Source: DATKFM01 sp963851215
Lineage (GTDB): Bacteria; Pseudomonadota; Alphaproteobacteria; Dongiales; Dongiaceae
DNA length: 64,000 nt
Assembly: GCA_963851215.1 (NCBI GenBank)
Contig: CAWKOG010000019.1
Coordinates: 62,001-126,000, forward strand
Direction: 5' to 3'
Each line of letters opens with the position of its first letter. Position 1 is the stretch's first letter. A program made the position numbers and the translations under genes. The notes under the pieces were generated by a model. The model did not search any database and was not told the origin of the DNA. It worked only from the letters and a program-made list of their open reading frames with translations. This document shows, in pieces, positions 49,456 through 58,626 of this stretch.

Positions 49456-49643
49456 GTAGGGGCGGGTTTCAAACCCGCCCTTCTTGTTTCGACAAAAACA
49501 CAGAGACGAAATGTAGGGGCGACCTGCGGTCGCCCGGATGCGGCACGGCGGTTAACGGGCGACCGCAGGTCGCCCCTACGAAATTTTTGCGTCCTGGCGT
49601 GTTTGCGTTTCATCGACAGGGCGGGTTTGAAACCCGCCCCTAC
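49456..49643. repeat. Two exactly nested inverted repeats (GTAGGGGCG family)
   Basis: Outer pair: a 25-bp sequence at 49456-49480 beginning GTAGGGGCGGG is exactly repeated in inverted form at 49619-49643. Inner pair: 23 bp at 49513-49535 beginning GTAGGGGCGACC is exactly inverted at 49557-49579. Each arm is itself a hairpin. The outer right arm ends 23 bp from the rutR stop. No ORF lies within. Confidence 0.85.
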
Positions 49644-49665
49644 GGGTGAATTTGCGTTCGTTGAC

Positions 49666-50338
49666 CTAGCCCTTCAACCCGCACCCCGCCAACAGCAGCC
49701 GCGTGATCAGCGCCGTCGCTTCCTGGTAGTCCCTGCGGGGCGAGGCGGTCGCGGCCGAGCACCGCCGCCACCTGCACGTCGAAATCGGCGTAGGTTTGGG
49801 TCATGGCCCAGATCAAAAACAGGAGATGGCGGCCGTCGACGGGGGCCATTTTGCCGGCGGCGGACCAGCCTTCGATGATCCTGGCTTTCGCGTCGACCCA
49901 TTTGCGGAGGTCGCTGCGCAGGTAGCCTTTGAGCTGCGGTGCGCCGTGCAGGATCTCGTTGGCGAAGACCTTCGAGGCGAAGGGGCGGCGGCGGGAATGT
50001 TCCACCTTGGCGGCGATGTAGCGGGTGAGGGCTTCCGTGGGATCGACGCCGGGCTGGATCGAGTCGCCCATGCCGAGCCAGACCTCCAGCACGTTTTCCA
50101 GCACGCGCTGGTAGATCGCCTCCTTGGTGCGGAAATAGTAATGCAGGTTGGCCTTGGGCAGGCCGGCGCGCTGGGCGATCTGGGCGGTGCGGGCGCCGGC
50201 GAAGCCGGTCTGGGCGAAGACCTCTTCCGCCGCCTTCAGCAGCCGCGCCTCGCTGGCGGCGCGCTTGCTGCCGGGCGCGCGGCCGTTGCCGGGCGCGTCC
50301 GGCCGTCCGGGAGATGAAGAGTCCTGGCCCTTGATCAT
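49666..50338 (-). CDS. rutR: TetR-family pyrimidine regulator RutR (one frameshift)
   Basis: TetR-type repressor. The HTH is in GARTAQIAQRAGLPKANLHYY, followed by RTKEAIYQRVLENVLEVWL. The RutR-type C-terminal domain has YLRSDLRKWVDAKARIIEGW and RHLLFLIWAMTQTYADFD, as in E. coli RutR, which senses uracil/thymine. ATG 50338 (MIKGQDSSSPGR) is chosen; 50389 is possible. A one-base insertion near 49738 must be removed to reach the natural C-terminus (RDYQEATALITRLLLAGCG) and TAG 49668-49666. It diverges from preT across a consensus RutR box. Confidence 0.88.
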
Positions 50339-50392
50339 CTGATACGCAGCGCGAGAAAGGCGTAAATGCCGGTCGTCTGGCCGAAACAATAA

Positions 50393-50408
50393 TTGACCAG
50401 TTGGTCAA
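50393..50408. promoter_or_regulatory. RutR operator box
   Basis: TTGACCA-GT-TGGTCAA, a perfect match to the known RutR consensus TTGACCAnnTGGTCAA. It lies 55 bp from the rutR start and 89 bp from the preT start, so it can control both divergent transcripts. Confidence 0.9.
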
Positions 50409-50496
50409 GATTGCCTTAGGATTCCCTTGAAGACAAAGAAAAACCGGCGCGGTCGCGCGACTCTGTTACCCCGGGCCGGCAAACAGAGGCATCAGG

Positions 50497-51866
50497 ATGG
50501 GCAACAGCGCAGCGGACGTGCGCGGCGGACGGCTTTCGCCCGCCGACTATGCCGAGAATTTCGACGACGCGAAGCCGCCGCTCGACGCCAAGCAGGCGCT
50601 GATCGAGGCGAGCCGCTGCTATTTCTGCTACGACGCGCCCTGCATCCAGGCCTGCCCCACCGGGATCGACATCCCGAACTTCATCCGCAAGATCACCACC
50701 GGCAACCTCCGGGGTTCCGCCATGGACATCCTGGGGGAGAACATCATGGGCGGCGCCTGCGCGCGGGTCTGCCCGACCGAGGTGCTGTGCGAGGAAGCCT
50801 GCGTGCGCAACGATTCCGAGCACAAGCCGGTGCGCATCGGCGCGCTGCAGCGGCACGCGACGGACTGGCTGTTCACCAAGAAGATGCAGCCCTTCGAGCG
50901 CAAGGCGTCGACGGGCAAGCGCGTGGCCGTGGTGGGCGGCGGGCCGGCGGGGCTGTCCTGCGCGCATCGCCTCGCGATGCTGGGCCATGACGTGACGGTG
51001 CTGGAGGCGAATGCGAAACTCGGCGGGCTCAACGAGTATGGCATCGCCGCGTACAAGGTGCCGCATGGCTTCGCGGGCCGCGAGGTGGATTTCATCCTGA
51101 GCATCGGCGGCATCACGGCGCAGTGCGGGCAAGGCGCTGGGGCGGGATTTCACGCTGGCGGATCTGCGCAAGCAGTATGACGCGGTGTTCCTGGGCATGG
51201 GGCTGTCGGGCGTCAATGCGCTGCAGGTGGAGGGCGAGGACCTGGCGGGCGTCGAGGACGCCGTCGCCTATATCGCGAAGCTGCGCCAGGCGAAGGATCT
51301 GGGCGCGCTGCCGGTGGGGCGGAAGGTGGTGGTGATCGGCGGCGGCAATACCGCCATCGATATCGCCGTGCAGAGCAAGCGGCTGGGGCGCGGAGGACGT
51401 GACCATCGTCTATCGCCGCGGGCCGGGGCAGATGAGCGCCACGCCGCACGAGCAGGAATTCGCGCAGACCAACGGCGTGAAGATCAAGCATTGGGCGCGG
51501 CCGCTGCGGGCGGTCGGCTGGGCGGGCAATGGCGCCAAGCCGCGGCTGAAGGAAGTGGAGTTCGAATATACGCAGCTCGACGACAAGAACCGGCTGATGG
51601 GCACGGGCGACAAGTTCTCCCTGCTGGCCGACACGCTGTTCAAGGCGATCGGGCAGGTGTTCGTGCCGGATCCGCTGAAGGCCGGCAGCAACGAGATGCT
51701 GCAGCTCAAGGACGGGCGCATTGCCGTGAATGACGACCGGCAGACGTCGCTGGCCAATGTGTTCGCGGGCGGCGACTGCATTGCCGGCGGGCAGGATTTG
51801 ACGGTCGCGGCGGTGCAGGACGGCAAGGTCGCGGCGCGGGCGATGGATAGATTATTGCGTATGTAG
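50497..51866 (+). CDS. preT: Dihydropyrimidine dehydrogenase subunit PreT (two frameshifts)
   Basis: The FAD/NAD(H) subunit that passes electrons to PreA for reduction of uracil and thymine. N-terminal Fe-S cysteines occur in SRCYFCYDAPCIQACP and GGACARVCPTEVLCEEAC. The FAD fold is VAVVGGGPAGLSCA, with GGLNEYGIAAYKVP. The NAD fold is VVVIGGGNTAIDIA. AEDVTIVYRRG and the C-terminal VFAGGDCIAGGQDLTVAAV follow. One-base insertions near 51130 and 51392 split the frame. ATG 50497 has GAGG upstream. The stop codon TAG is formed by the first bases of the palindromic repeat at 51863. Confidence 0.92.
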
Positions 51867-51916
51867 GGGCGCGCTGCGCGCGCCCGCGGGCAAGATCGCG
51901 CAGCGGTCGCCCCTAC
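51863..51916. repeat. GTAGGGGCG-family palindromic repeat between preT and preA
   Basis: Starts GTAGGGGCGCGCTGCG and ends CGCAGCGGTCGCCCCTAC, an imperfect inverted repeat of the family seen at 49456-49643. Its left end supplies the preT stop codon and its right end abuts the GGAGG of preA. Confidence 0.75.
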
Positions 51917-51929
51917 GGAGGATGGAACC

Positions 51930-53204
51930 ATGGCTGACTTGCGCACGAACTTCTGCGGCATCAAATCGCCCAATCCGTTCTGGCTGGCCTCGGCGCCGCC
52001 GACGGACAAGGAGTACAACGTCGTGCGCGCCTTCAAGGCGGGCTGGGGCGGCGTGGTGTGGAAGACCCTGGGCGAGGATCCGCCGATCGTGAATGTGAGC
52101 TCGCGCTATGGCGCGATGCATCTGAACGACGACCGGGTCGTCGGCTTCAACAATATCGAGCTGATCACCGACCGGGCGCTGGAGATCAATCTCCAGGAGA
52201 TCAAGAAGGTGAAGCGCGACTGGCCGGATCGCGCGATGGTGGTGTCGCTGATGGTGCCCTGCGAGGAGAAATCCTGGCAGAACATCCTGAAGAGCGTCGA
52301 GGAGACCAACGCCGACGCGGTCGAACTGAATTTCGGCTGCCCCCACGGCATGAGCGAGCGGGGCATGGGCGCCGCCGTCGGCCAGGTGCCGGAATATGTC
52401 GAGATGGTCACCCGCTGGTGCAAGGCGAACAGCCGCATGCCCGTGCTGGTGAAGCTGACGCCCAATGTCAGCAACATCCTCAACCCGGCGCGGGCGGCGA
52501 AGAAGGGCGGCGCCGACGGCGTGTCGCTGATCAACACCATCAATTCCATCACCGCCATCAATCTCGACGCGATGTCGCCGGAGCCGATGGTGGACGGCAA
52601 GGGCACCCATGGCGGCTATTGCGGCCCGGCGGTGAAGCCGATCGCCCTGCACATGGTGGCGGAGATCGCCCGCGACCAGGAGACCCGCGGCCTGCCGATC
52701 TCGGCCATCGGCGGCATCGCCAACTGGCGCGACGGGGCGGAGTTCATGGCGCTGTCGGCGGGCACGGTGCAGGTCTGCACCGCCGCCATGCATTACGGCT
52801 TCAAGATCGTCGACGACATGGTCGACGGCCTATCCAACTGGATGGACGCCAAGGGCTATCGCACGATCGAGGATTTCCGCGGCAAGGCGGTGCCGAACGT
52901 CACCGACTGGCAGTTCCTGAACATGAACTACAAGATCATCGCCAGCATCGATCAGGACAAATGCATCAAATGCGGCCTCTGCCACATCGCCTGCGAGGAC
53001 ACCTCGCACCAGTCGATCAGCGCGGTCACGAAGAACGGCAGCCGCAAGTTCGAGGTGATTGACGAGGAATGCGTCGGCTGTAACCTGTGCATGCATGTCT
53101 GCCCGGTGCCGGATTGCATCACCATGGTGACGGTGGACACGGGCAAGCCCTATCTCAACTGGACGCAGCATCCGAACAACCCGATGAGGAAGGCGGCGGA
53201 GTAG
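51930..53204 (+). CDS. preA: Dihydropyrimidine dehydrogenase subunit PreA
   Basis: A 424-residue catalytic subunit that reduces uracil/thymine to the dihydro form. An FMN-binding TIM barrel (~1-330) has FWLASAPPTDKEYNV, WGGVVWKTLGED and the active-site Asn/Cys in ELNFGCPHGMSERGMG, matching N668/C671 of mammalian DPD. LPISAIGGIANWRD and GTVQVCTAAM bind the flavin phosphate. Two C-terminal [4Fe-4S] clusters are CIKCGLCHIAC and CVGCNLCMHVCPVPDC. GGAGG lies 7 bp before ATG 51930. It forms a complex with PreT. Confidence 0.95.
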   Translation: MADLRTNFCGIKSPNPFWLASAPPTDKEYNVVRAFKAGWGGVVWKTLGEDPPIVNVSSRYGAMHLNDDRVVGFNNIELITDRALEINLQEIKKVKRDWPDRAMVVSLMVPCEEKSWQNILKSVEETNADAVELNFGCPHGMSERGMGAAVGQVPEYVEMVTRWCKANSRMPVLVKLTPNVSNILNPARAAKKGGADGVSLINTINSITAINLDAMSPEPMVDGKGTHGGYCGPAVKPIALHMVAEIARDQETRGLPISAIGGIANWRDGAEFMALSAGTVQVCTAAMHYGFKIVDDMVDGLSNWMDAKGYRTIEDFRGKAVPNVTDWQFLNMNYKIIASIDQDKCIKCGLCHIACEDTSHQSISAVTKNGSRKFEVIDEECVGCNLCMHVCPVPDCITMVTVDTGKPYLNWTQHPNNPMRKAAE

Positions 53205-53219
53205 GCAAGCAAGAGGGTT

Positions 53220-53347
53220 CACCACAAAGACACAAAGGACACAAAGCGGGGGACGCGGTTGGCTGGCAGTCGGGAATCGACAGCCGGCATGGCAACAAAA
53301 GATGCTGCAAGGCGGGAGGGCTTCGTGCCCTTTGTGACTTTGTGGTG
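53220..53347. repeat. MITE-like inverted repeat, GxxExxY-element family
   Basis: Arms of 28 bp (53220-53247 and inverted 53320-53347) match at 25 of 28 positions and belong to the same CACCACAAAG-type family as the arms around the GxxExxY gene at 62622-63075. The 72-bp core has no gene. It lies in the preA-hydrolase gap, ending 18 bp before the hydrolase start. Confidence 0.8.
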
Positions 53348-53365
53348 AAAAACTGGGAGAGCACA

Positions 53366-54604
53366 TTGAGCACGAATATCCGCATCAACAGCGACCGGCT
53401 GTGGGACAGCCTGATGGAACTCGCCAAGATCGGCGCCACCGACAAGGGCGGCGTGCGCCGCCTGGCGCTGACCGACCTGGACAAGCAGGCGCGCGACCTG
53501 TTCGTCGCCTGGGGCAAGCAGGCGGGCTGCAGCATCAGCGTCGACAAGATGGGCAACATCTTCGCGCGGCGGCCGGGCAAGGACGACTCCCTGCCGCCGG
53601 TCATGACCGGCAGCCATATCGACACCCAGCCCTCGGGCGGCAAGTTCGACGGCAATTACGGCGTGATGGCCGGCCTCGAGGTGCTGCGCACCCTGAACGA
53701 CTTCAACTACGAGACCACGCGGCCGGTGGAGGTGGTGGTCTGGACCAACGAGGAAGGCTCGCGCTTCGCGCCGGCCATGATCGCCTCCGGCGTCTATGCC
53801 GGCGCGTTCGACCTGGATTACGGGCTGTCGCGCAAGGACGTCGACGGCAAGACCATCGGCGAAGAATTGAAGCGCATCGGCTATGCCGGCGACCGGGACT
53901 GCGGCAAGCGCGAGGTGGCGGCGTTCTTCGAGGCCCATATCGAGCAGGGCCCGATCCTGGAGGCCGAGGACAAAGTCATCGGCGTGGTCGAGGGCGTGCA
54001 GGGCATCCGCTGGTACGAGATCACCGTCACCGGGCAGGACGCCCATGCGGGACCCACGCCGATGGAGCGGCGCAAGGACGCGCTGGTGGGCGTCAGCGAG
54101 ATGGTGCTGGCGGTGAACCGCATCGGCATGACCAACCTGCCGAACGCCTGCGCCACCGTGGGCATGATGCAGGTGTCGCCTAATTCGCGGAATGTGATTC
54201 CGGGGAAGGTGTTCTTCACCGTCGATTTCCGCCATCCCGACGCCGGGATCCTGCAGAAGATGGGCGAGAGCTTCAAGGCGGAGTGCGAGAAGATCGTCAA
54301 GACGCGCAAGCTGGAGATGGATTTCCAGGAGATCTGGTATTCGCCGCCGGTGAAATTCGCCGACGACTGCATCGCCGCTGTGAAGAAGGCGACCGACGAT
54401 CTGGGCTTCAGCAACCGGCGCATCATCAGCGGCGCGGGGCACGACTCCGTCTATATGTCGCGGGTGACGCCGACGAGCATGATCTTCGTGCCTTGCAAGG
54501 ACGGCATCAGCCACAACGAGATCGAGGACGCCAAGCAGACCGATCTGGCCGCCGGCTGCGACGTGCTGCTGCGCGCCATCATCGAACGCGCCAACGCGGT
54601 TTAG
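53366..54604 (+). CDS. Zn-dependent hydantoinase/carbamoylase-family amidohydrolase (probable N-carbamoyl-beta-alanine amidohydrolase)
   Basis: A 412-residue M20-type hydrolase. TTG 53366 (MSTNIRINSDRLWDSL) is chosen because GGGAG precedes it and homology begins there; the open frame upstream runs through the repeat. Metal ligands are visible in TGSHIDTQPSGGKFDG (His, Asp), TNEEGSRFAPAM (Glu pair), FEAHIEQGP (His) and SGAGHDSVYMS (His). In the reductive pyrimidine pathway this family cleaves N-carbamoyl-beta-alanine to beta-alanine, CO2 and ammonia, which fits its place after preA. A related ureido substrate is possible. The middle enzyme, dihydropyrimidinase, is not in the window. Confidence 0.85.
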   Translation: MSTNIRINSDRLWDSLMELAKIGATDKGGVRRLALTDLDKQARDLFVAWGKQAGCSISVDKMGNIFARRPGKDDSLPPVMTGSHIDTQPSGGKFDGNYGVMAGLEVLRTLNDFNYETTRPVEVVVWTNEEGSRFAPAMIASGVYAGAFDLDYGLSRKDVDGKTIGEELKRIGYAGDRDCGKREVAAFFEAHIEQGPILEAEDKVIGVVEGVQGIRWYEITVTGQDAHAGPTPMERRKDALVGVSEMVLAVNRIGMTNLPNACATVGMMQVSPNSRNVIPGKVFFTVDFRHPDAGILQKMGESFKAECEKIVKTRKLEMDFQEIWYSPPVKFADDCIAAVKKATDDLGFSNRRIISGAGHDSVYMSRVTPTSMIFVPCKDGISHNEIEDAKQTDLAAGCDVLLRAIIERANAV

Positions 54605-54615
54605 CCGCGGCGCCG

Positions 54616-55439
54616 ATGTCCAGCAATCCGACATTGAAGGTGGTGCACGACTCCGCGAGCGCCGAGGCGATCATCGACATCCGCAAGCTGTCGCTGATCT
54701 TCCAGACCGCGGACACGCCGGTCTACGCCCTGTCCGACATCGATCTCTACATCCGCAAGGGCGAGTTCGTCTCCCTGATCGGCCCGTCCGGCTGCGGCAA
54801 GACCACGCTGTTGCGGGTGATCGCCGATCTGGAGCAGGCGACCGGCGGGCAAATCAGCGTGAACGGCAAGACGCCGGCGCAGGCGCGCGCCGAGCGCGGC
54901 TATGGCTATGTGTTCCAGGCGCCGGCGCTCTATCCCTGGCGCAACGTGATCCGCAACGTGACCCTGCCGCTGGAGATCATGGGCGTGCCGCCGGCCGAGC
55001 GCGCGACGCGGGCGGTGAAGAACCTGGAGATGGTGGGCCTCAACGGCTTCGAGAAGAAATTCCCCTGGCAGCTCTCCGGCGGCATGCAGCAGCGGGTGTC
55101 CATCGCCCGGGCGCTGTCCTTCGATCCGGATCTGCTGCTGATGGACGAGCCGTTCGGCGCGCTGGACGAGATCACCCGCGACCATCTGAACGAGCAGCTC
55201 CTGCGGTTGTGGGAGCGCACGGGCAAGACGGTCATCTTCGTCACCCACTCCATTGCCGAGGCCGTGTTCCTCTCCTCGCGAATCGTGGTGATGAGCCCGC
55301 GCCCCGGCCGCATCATCGAGACCATCGATTGCGACCTGCCGCCCGGCCGCACCTGGATGCGCGGGAGACGCCGCGCTTCCTGGAGATCGCCCACAAGGTG
55401 CGGCTCGCGCTCCGCGCGGGGCATAGCTATGACGACTAG
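54616..55439 (+). CDS. NMT1/TauB-type ABC transporter ATP-binding protein (one frameshift)
   Basis: ATPase of a nitrate/taurine/pyrimidine-type importer. Walker A is GPSGCGKTTLLR, the Q-loop VFQAPALYPW, the signature LSGGMQQRVSIARAL, Walker B LLLMDEPFGALD and the switch His is in VFVTHSIAEA. A one-base deletion near 55353 (CCC to CC) removes the natural end; after repair it reads LDARETPRFLEIAHKVRLAL to TAG 55439. Without repair the frame runs on into the permease and mimics a fusion. It starts 11 bp after the amidohydrolase stop. Confidence 0.88.
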
Positions 55440-56313
55440 GGACGCCGCGGCGAAGCACGCGCTGCCCCTGGCCGCGGTGCTGCTGATCATCGGCCTGCTG
55501 TGGTATCTGGGCGCCATCTGGCTCAATGCGCCGCAGGTGGTCGATCAGTTGAATCGCGCCGGTCCTGACTGGACGGCGCAGGACCTGATCAAAGGCACCT
55601 GGTCGATGGAGCGGCCGGTGCTGCCGACGCCGGACCAGGTGGCGACCGAGTTCTGGAAGACCACCGCCGGTACGGCGATCACCAGCAAGCGCAGCCTGTT
55701 CTATCACACCTGGATCACCGCCTCGGCGACGCTGCTGGGCTTCATCGTCGGCACGCTGCTGGGCATCGCGCTCGCCATCGGCATCGTGCATCTCAGCGTG
55801 CTCGACCGCAGCCTGCTGCCCTGGATCGTCGCCTCGCAGACCGTGCCGATCCTGGCGGTGGCGCCGATGATCATCGTCGTGCTCGGCAATATCGGCATCA
55901 CCGGCTTGATTCCGAAGGCGGCGATCTCGGCCTACCTGTCGTTCTTCCCCGTCACCATCGGCATGGTGAAAGGGCTGCGCTCGCCGGATGTGCTGCAGCT
56001 CGATCTCATGCACACCTACAATGCCAGCAAGAGCCAGATACTCTGGAAGCTGCGCTGGCCGGCGTCCCTGCCCTTCCTGTTCGCCAGCCTGAAAGTCTCG
56101 GTCGCCATCAGCCTTGTCGGCGCCATCGTCGGCGAGCTGCCCACAGGCGCCACCGCCGGGCTCGGCGCGCGGCTGCTCACCGGCTCCTATTACGGCCAGA
56201 CGATCCAGATCTGGTCGGCGCTGCTGATGGCGGCGCTGCTCGGCTGCATCCTCGTCCTGCTCATCGGCTTTACCGAGCGGGTGACCCAAGGCCGCATGGG
56301 GGCGCGAGCTTGA
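55429..56313 (+). CDS. ABC transporter permease (BPD_transp_1, SsuC/TauC type)
   Basis: A 294-residue membrane protein; ATG 55429 overlaps the ATPase stop by 11 bp. About six helices are seen, with HTWITASATLLGFIVGTLLG, ILAVAPMIIVVLGNIGITG and the ATPase-contact loop LMHTYNASKSQILWKLRWPA. It is one of two different permeases in this transporter. Confidence 0.88.
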   Translation: MTTRDAAAKHALPLAAVLLIIGLLWYLGAIWLNAPQVVDQLNRAGPDWTAQDLIKGTWSMERPVLPTPDQVATEFWKTTAGTAITSKRSLFYHTWITASATLLGFIVGTLLGIALAIGIVHLSVLDRSLLPWIVASQTVPILAVAPMIIVVLGNIGITGLIPKAAISAYLSFFPVTIGMVKGLRSPDVLQLDLMHTYNASKSQILWKLRWPASLPFLFASLKVSVAISLVGAIVGELPTGATAGLGARLLTGSYYGQTIQIWSALLMAALLGCILVLLIGFTERVTQGRMGARA

Positions 56314-57443
56314 GAAAACTATCGCTCCTCGCCGCGCCTGTGCTCTTCATTCTCGGGCTGATGCTCTGGTCCCGCGGCGTAGGCGGCACGCCTTGGGGAT
56401 CGGAGGTGATTCAGCCTTGGCTGTATCTCCTGCCGCTCATCGTCCTGGCCTGGAGTGCGAAGACCTTCGGCTATCGGCGGGACAACCGGAACCTGATCGC
56501 CGCGGTCGATTTCATGCTGGCCTTTAGTCTGGCCTATGAACTGCTGCGACTGCTGAATGATGGCGTGATGGCAGGCGCGGCAAATCCCGGATTCTGGCTC
56601 TGCCTGATTGCTGTGACCCTGGCGGCCTGGCAGGCAATGGCCAGCATGGGCCGTCTGGTCGACAGGAACCGCGCCTTCGTGATGTTCGTGCCCGCCATGT
56701 TCGGCGTCGGCTTGATCTATGCCTGGCAGGTGATCGTCACCGGGTTCGGCGTGCCGCAGATCCTGCTGCCGGCGCCCAGCCAGATCGGCCACCAGATCGT
56801 GGCGCAGGCGCCCATGCTCTGGCTGGATTTCCAGCAGACCTTCCTGAAATCGGTGATCGCCGGCTTCCTGATGGGCTGCGGCCTGGGATTCGTCGTCGCC
56901 GTCGCCACCGACCGCATCCCCTTCCTGCAGCGCGGCCTGCTGCCCCTGGGCAATCTGGCCAGCGCCGTGCCCATCGTCGGCATCGCCCCAATCATGGTCA
57001 TGTGGTTCGGATTCGGCTGGGAATCGAAGGCCGCCGTGATCGTGGTCATGACCTTCTTTCCCATGCTGATCAATACCATCGCGGGCCTGGCCGCCTCCGA
57101 CCATATGCAGCGGGACCTGATGCGGTCCTATGGCGCCGGCTATTGGCAGACCTTCTTCCAGCTGCGGCTTCCGGCCGCGCTGCCCTTCATCTTCAACGCG
57201 CTCAAGATCAACTCCACCCTGGCGCTGATCGGCGCCATCGTGGCGGAGATGTTCGGTTCGCCGATCTCCGGCATGGGGTTCCGGATTTCCACCGAGGTCT
57301 ACAAGATGAATGTCGACATCGTCTGGGCCACCATCGCCGTTGCCGCCCTGGCGGGCTCGTTGTTTTATGGGCTTCTGGCCCTTCTGGAACGGGGCCTCAC
57401 CTTCTGGCACCCGTCTTATCGTGCAAGAACGCAAAACCGTTGA
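56310..57443 (+). CDS. ABC transporter permease, long form (RibX/ThiX type)
   Basis: A 377-residue membrane protein with extra N-terminal helices before the standard permease core. It starts at TTG 56310, overlapping the previous stop (TTGA). Core motifs are PIVGIAPIMVMWFGFGWESK and the EAA-like loop RSYGAGYWQTFFQLRLPAALP. With the preceding permease it forms a heterodimer, as in RibXY/ThiXYZ-like importers of pyrimidine or vitamin precursors. Confidence 0.85.
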   Translation: MRKLSLLAAPVLFILGLMLWSRGVGGTPWGSEVIQPWLYLLPLIVLAWSAKTFGYRRDNRNLIAAVDFMLAFSLAYELLRLLNDGVMAGAANPGFWLCLIAVTLAAWQAMASMGRLVDRNRAFVMFVPAMFGVGLIYAWQVIVTGFGVPQILLPAPSQIGHQIVAQAPMLWLDFQQTFLKSVIAGFLMGCGLGFVVAVATDRIPFLQRGLLPLGNLASAVPIVGIAPIMVMWFGFGWESKAAVIVVMTFFPMLINTIAGLAASDHMQRDLMRSYGAGYWQTFFQLRLPAALPFIFNALKINSTLALIGAIVAEMFGSPISGMGFRISTEVYKMNVDIVWATIAVAALAGSLFYGLLALLERGLTFWHPSYRARTQNR

Positions 57444-57468
57444 AATATCAACTGATGGGAGACGTCTG

Positions 57469-58473
57469 ATGAGAAGAATGATTGGAGCAATGACCGTGGC
57501 AGCCGCGGTCGCCGGTTTCGGCGCCCAGGCAGAGGCCGCGGATGCCCTGACCCTGCAGCTCAAATGGGTGACGCAGGCGCAGTTTGCCGGCTACTACGTG
57601 GCCAAGGAAAAGGGCTTCTATGACGAGGCCGGGCTGGACGTGACCATCAAGGCCGGCGGCCCGGATATCAATCCGAGCCAGGTGATCGCCGGCGGCGGCG
57701 CCGACGTGGTGCTGGATTGGATGCCCTCCGCCCTGGCCACCCGCGAGAAGGGCGTGCCGCTGGTGAACATCGCCCAGCCGTTCCAGAAGTCGGGCATGAT
57801 GCTGACCTGCCGCAAGGAGACGGGCATCGCAAAGCCGGAAGACTTCAAGGGCAAGACCCTGGGCGTCTGGTTCGCCGGCAATGAATATCCGTTCCTGTCC
57901 TGGATGAGCACGCTCGGCCTGAGCACCGCCGGCGGCGCCGATGGCGTCACCGTGCTGAAGCAGGGTTTCAACGTCGATCCCCTGCTGCAGAAGCAGGCCG
58001 ACTGCATCTCCACCATGACCTACAACGAATATTGGCAGGTGATCGATGCCGGTCTGCCGGCCGAGGAGCTGGTGGTGTTCCCCTATGAAGACCAAGGCGT
58101 CGCCACGCTGGAAGACGGCATCTACACGCTGGAATCCAGCCTGCAGGACCCGGCGATGGTGGACAAGCTGGCGCGGTTCGTGAAGGCCTCGATGAAGGGC
58201 TGGGACTGGGCCGTGGCCAATCCCGATGAAGCGGCCATGATCGTTCTCGAGAATGACGAGACCGGCGCGCAGACGGAGAAGCACCAGAAGCGCATGATGG
58301 GCGAAATCGCCAAGCTGGTCGGCAAGTCCGAGAAGGGCACCGGCTATCTGGATCCCGCCGCCTATGACCGGACAGTGAAGATCCTGCTGGCCGGCGGCTC
58401 CGATCCCGTGATCAGCAAGGCGCCGGAAGGCGCTTGGACCCACGATGTGTGGGAGAAGGCGATGGCGCAGTAG
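57469..58473 (+). CDS. NMT1/THI5-like periplasmic substrate-binding protein
   Basis: A 334-residue secreted protein. ATG 57469 follows GGGAG and opens a signal peptide (MRRMIGAMTVAAAVAGFGA, cleavage near AEA-A). The NMT1 fold starts LTLQLKWVTQAQFAGYYVA and has KGFYDEAGLDVTIK, GGGADVVLDWMPSALA and TMTYNEYWQVIDAGLP. Such proteins bind thiamine-pyrimidine, riboflavin or pyrimidine bases. The RutR/PreTA neighbourhood favours a pyrimidine (inference). Confidence 0.85.
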   Translation: MRRMIGAMTVAAAVAGFGAQAEAADALTLQLKWVTQAQFAGYYVAKEKGFYDEAGLDVTIKAGGPDINPSQVIAGGGADVVLDWMPSALATREKGVPLVNIAQPFQKSGMMLTCRKETGIAKPEDFKGKTLGVWFAGNEYPFLSWMSTLGLSTAGGADGVTVLKQGFNVDPLLQKQADCISTMTYNEYWQVIDAGLPAEELVVFPYEDQGVATLEDGIYTLESSLQDPAMVDKLARFVKASMKGWDWAVANPDEAAMIVLENDETGAQTEKHQKRMMGEIAKLVGKSEKGTGYLDPAAYDRTVKILLAGGSDPVISKAPEGAWTHDVWEKAMAQ

Positions 58474-58497
58474 GACTCAGGGATGGAACTCTGACTT

Positions 58498-58626
58498 CCC
58501 CTCACCCTAACCCTCTCCCCGCAAGCGGGGCGAGGGGACAGAAATTGAATTGTCCCCTCGCCCCCATGAAATGGGGGAGAGGGTGGAGCAGCGGTCGCGT
58601 AGCGACCGTTGCGGAGGGTGAGGGGG
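58498..58626. repeat. Compound CCCCTCACCC-type inverted repeat
   Basis: An outer inverted repeat (CCCCTCACCC at the left, GGGTGAGGGG at the right) encloses further hairpins (CCCCGCAAGCGGGG; GTCGCGTAGCGAC). It shares the CCCTCTCCCC and GGTGAGGGG modules with the arms of the DUF559 element at 43513-44022 but carries no gene. It lies between the NMT1 and BMP protein genes. Confidence 0.75.

Noticed and set aside
49456..49643. CRISPR array
   Set aside because: Repeats are inverted and nested, not direct and regularly spaced; no cas genes occur in the window.
53087..53365. Longer N-terminus for the amidohydrolase
   Set aside because: The upstream frame runs through the 3' end of preA and the inverted repeat; homology and a good ribosome-binding site start at TTG 53366.
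54283..56313. Apparent ATPase-permease fusion in one frame
   Set aside because: A single missing base near 55353 explains it; the repaired ATPase ends at 55439 and the permease has its own ATG at 55429.
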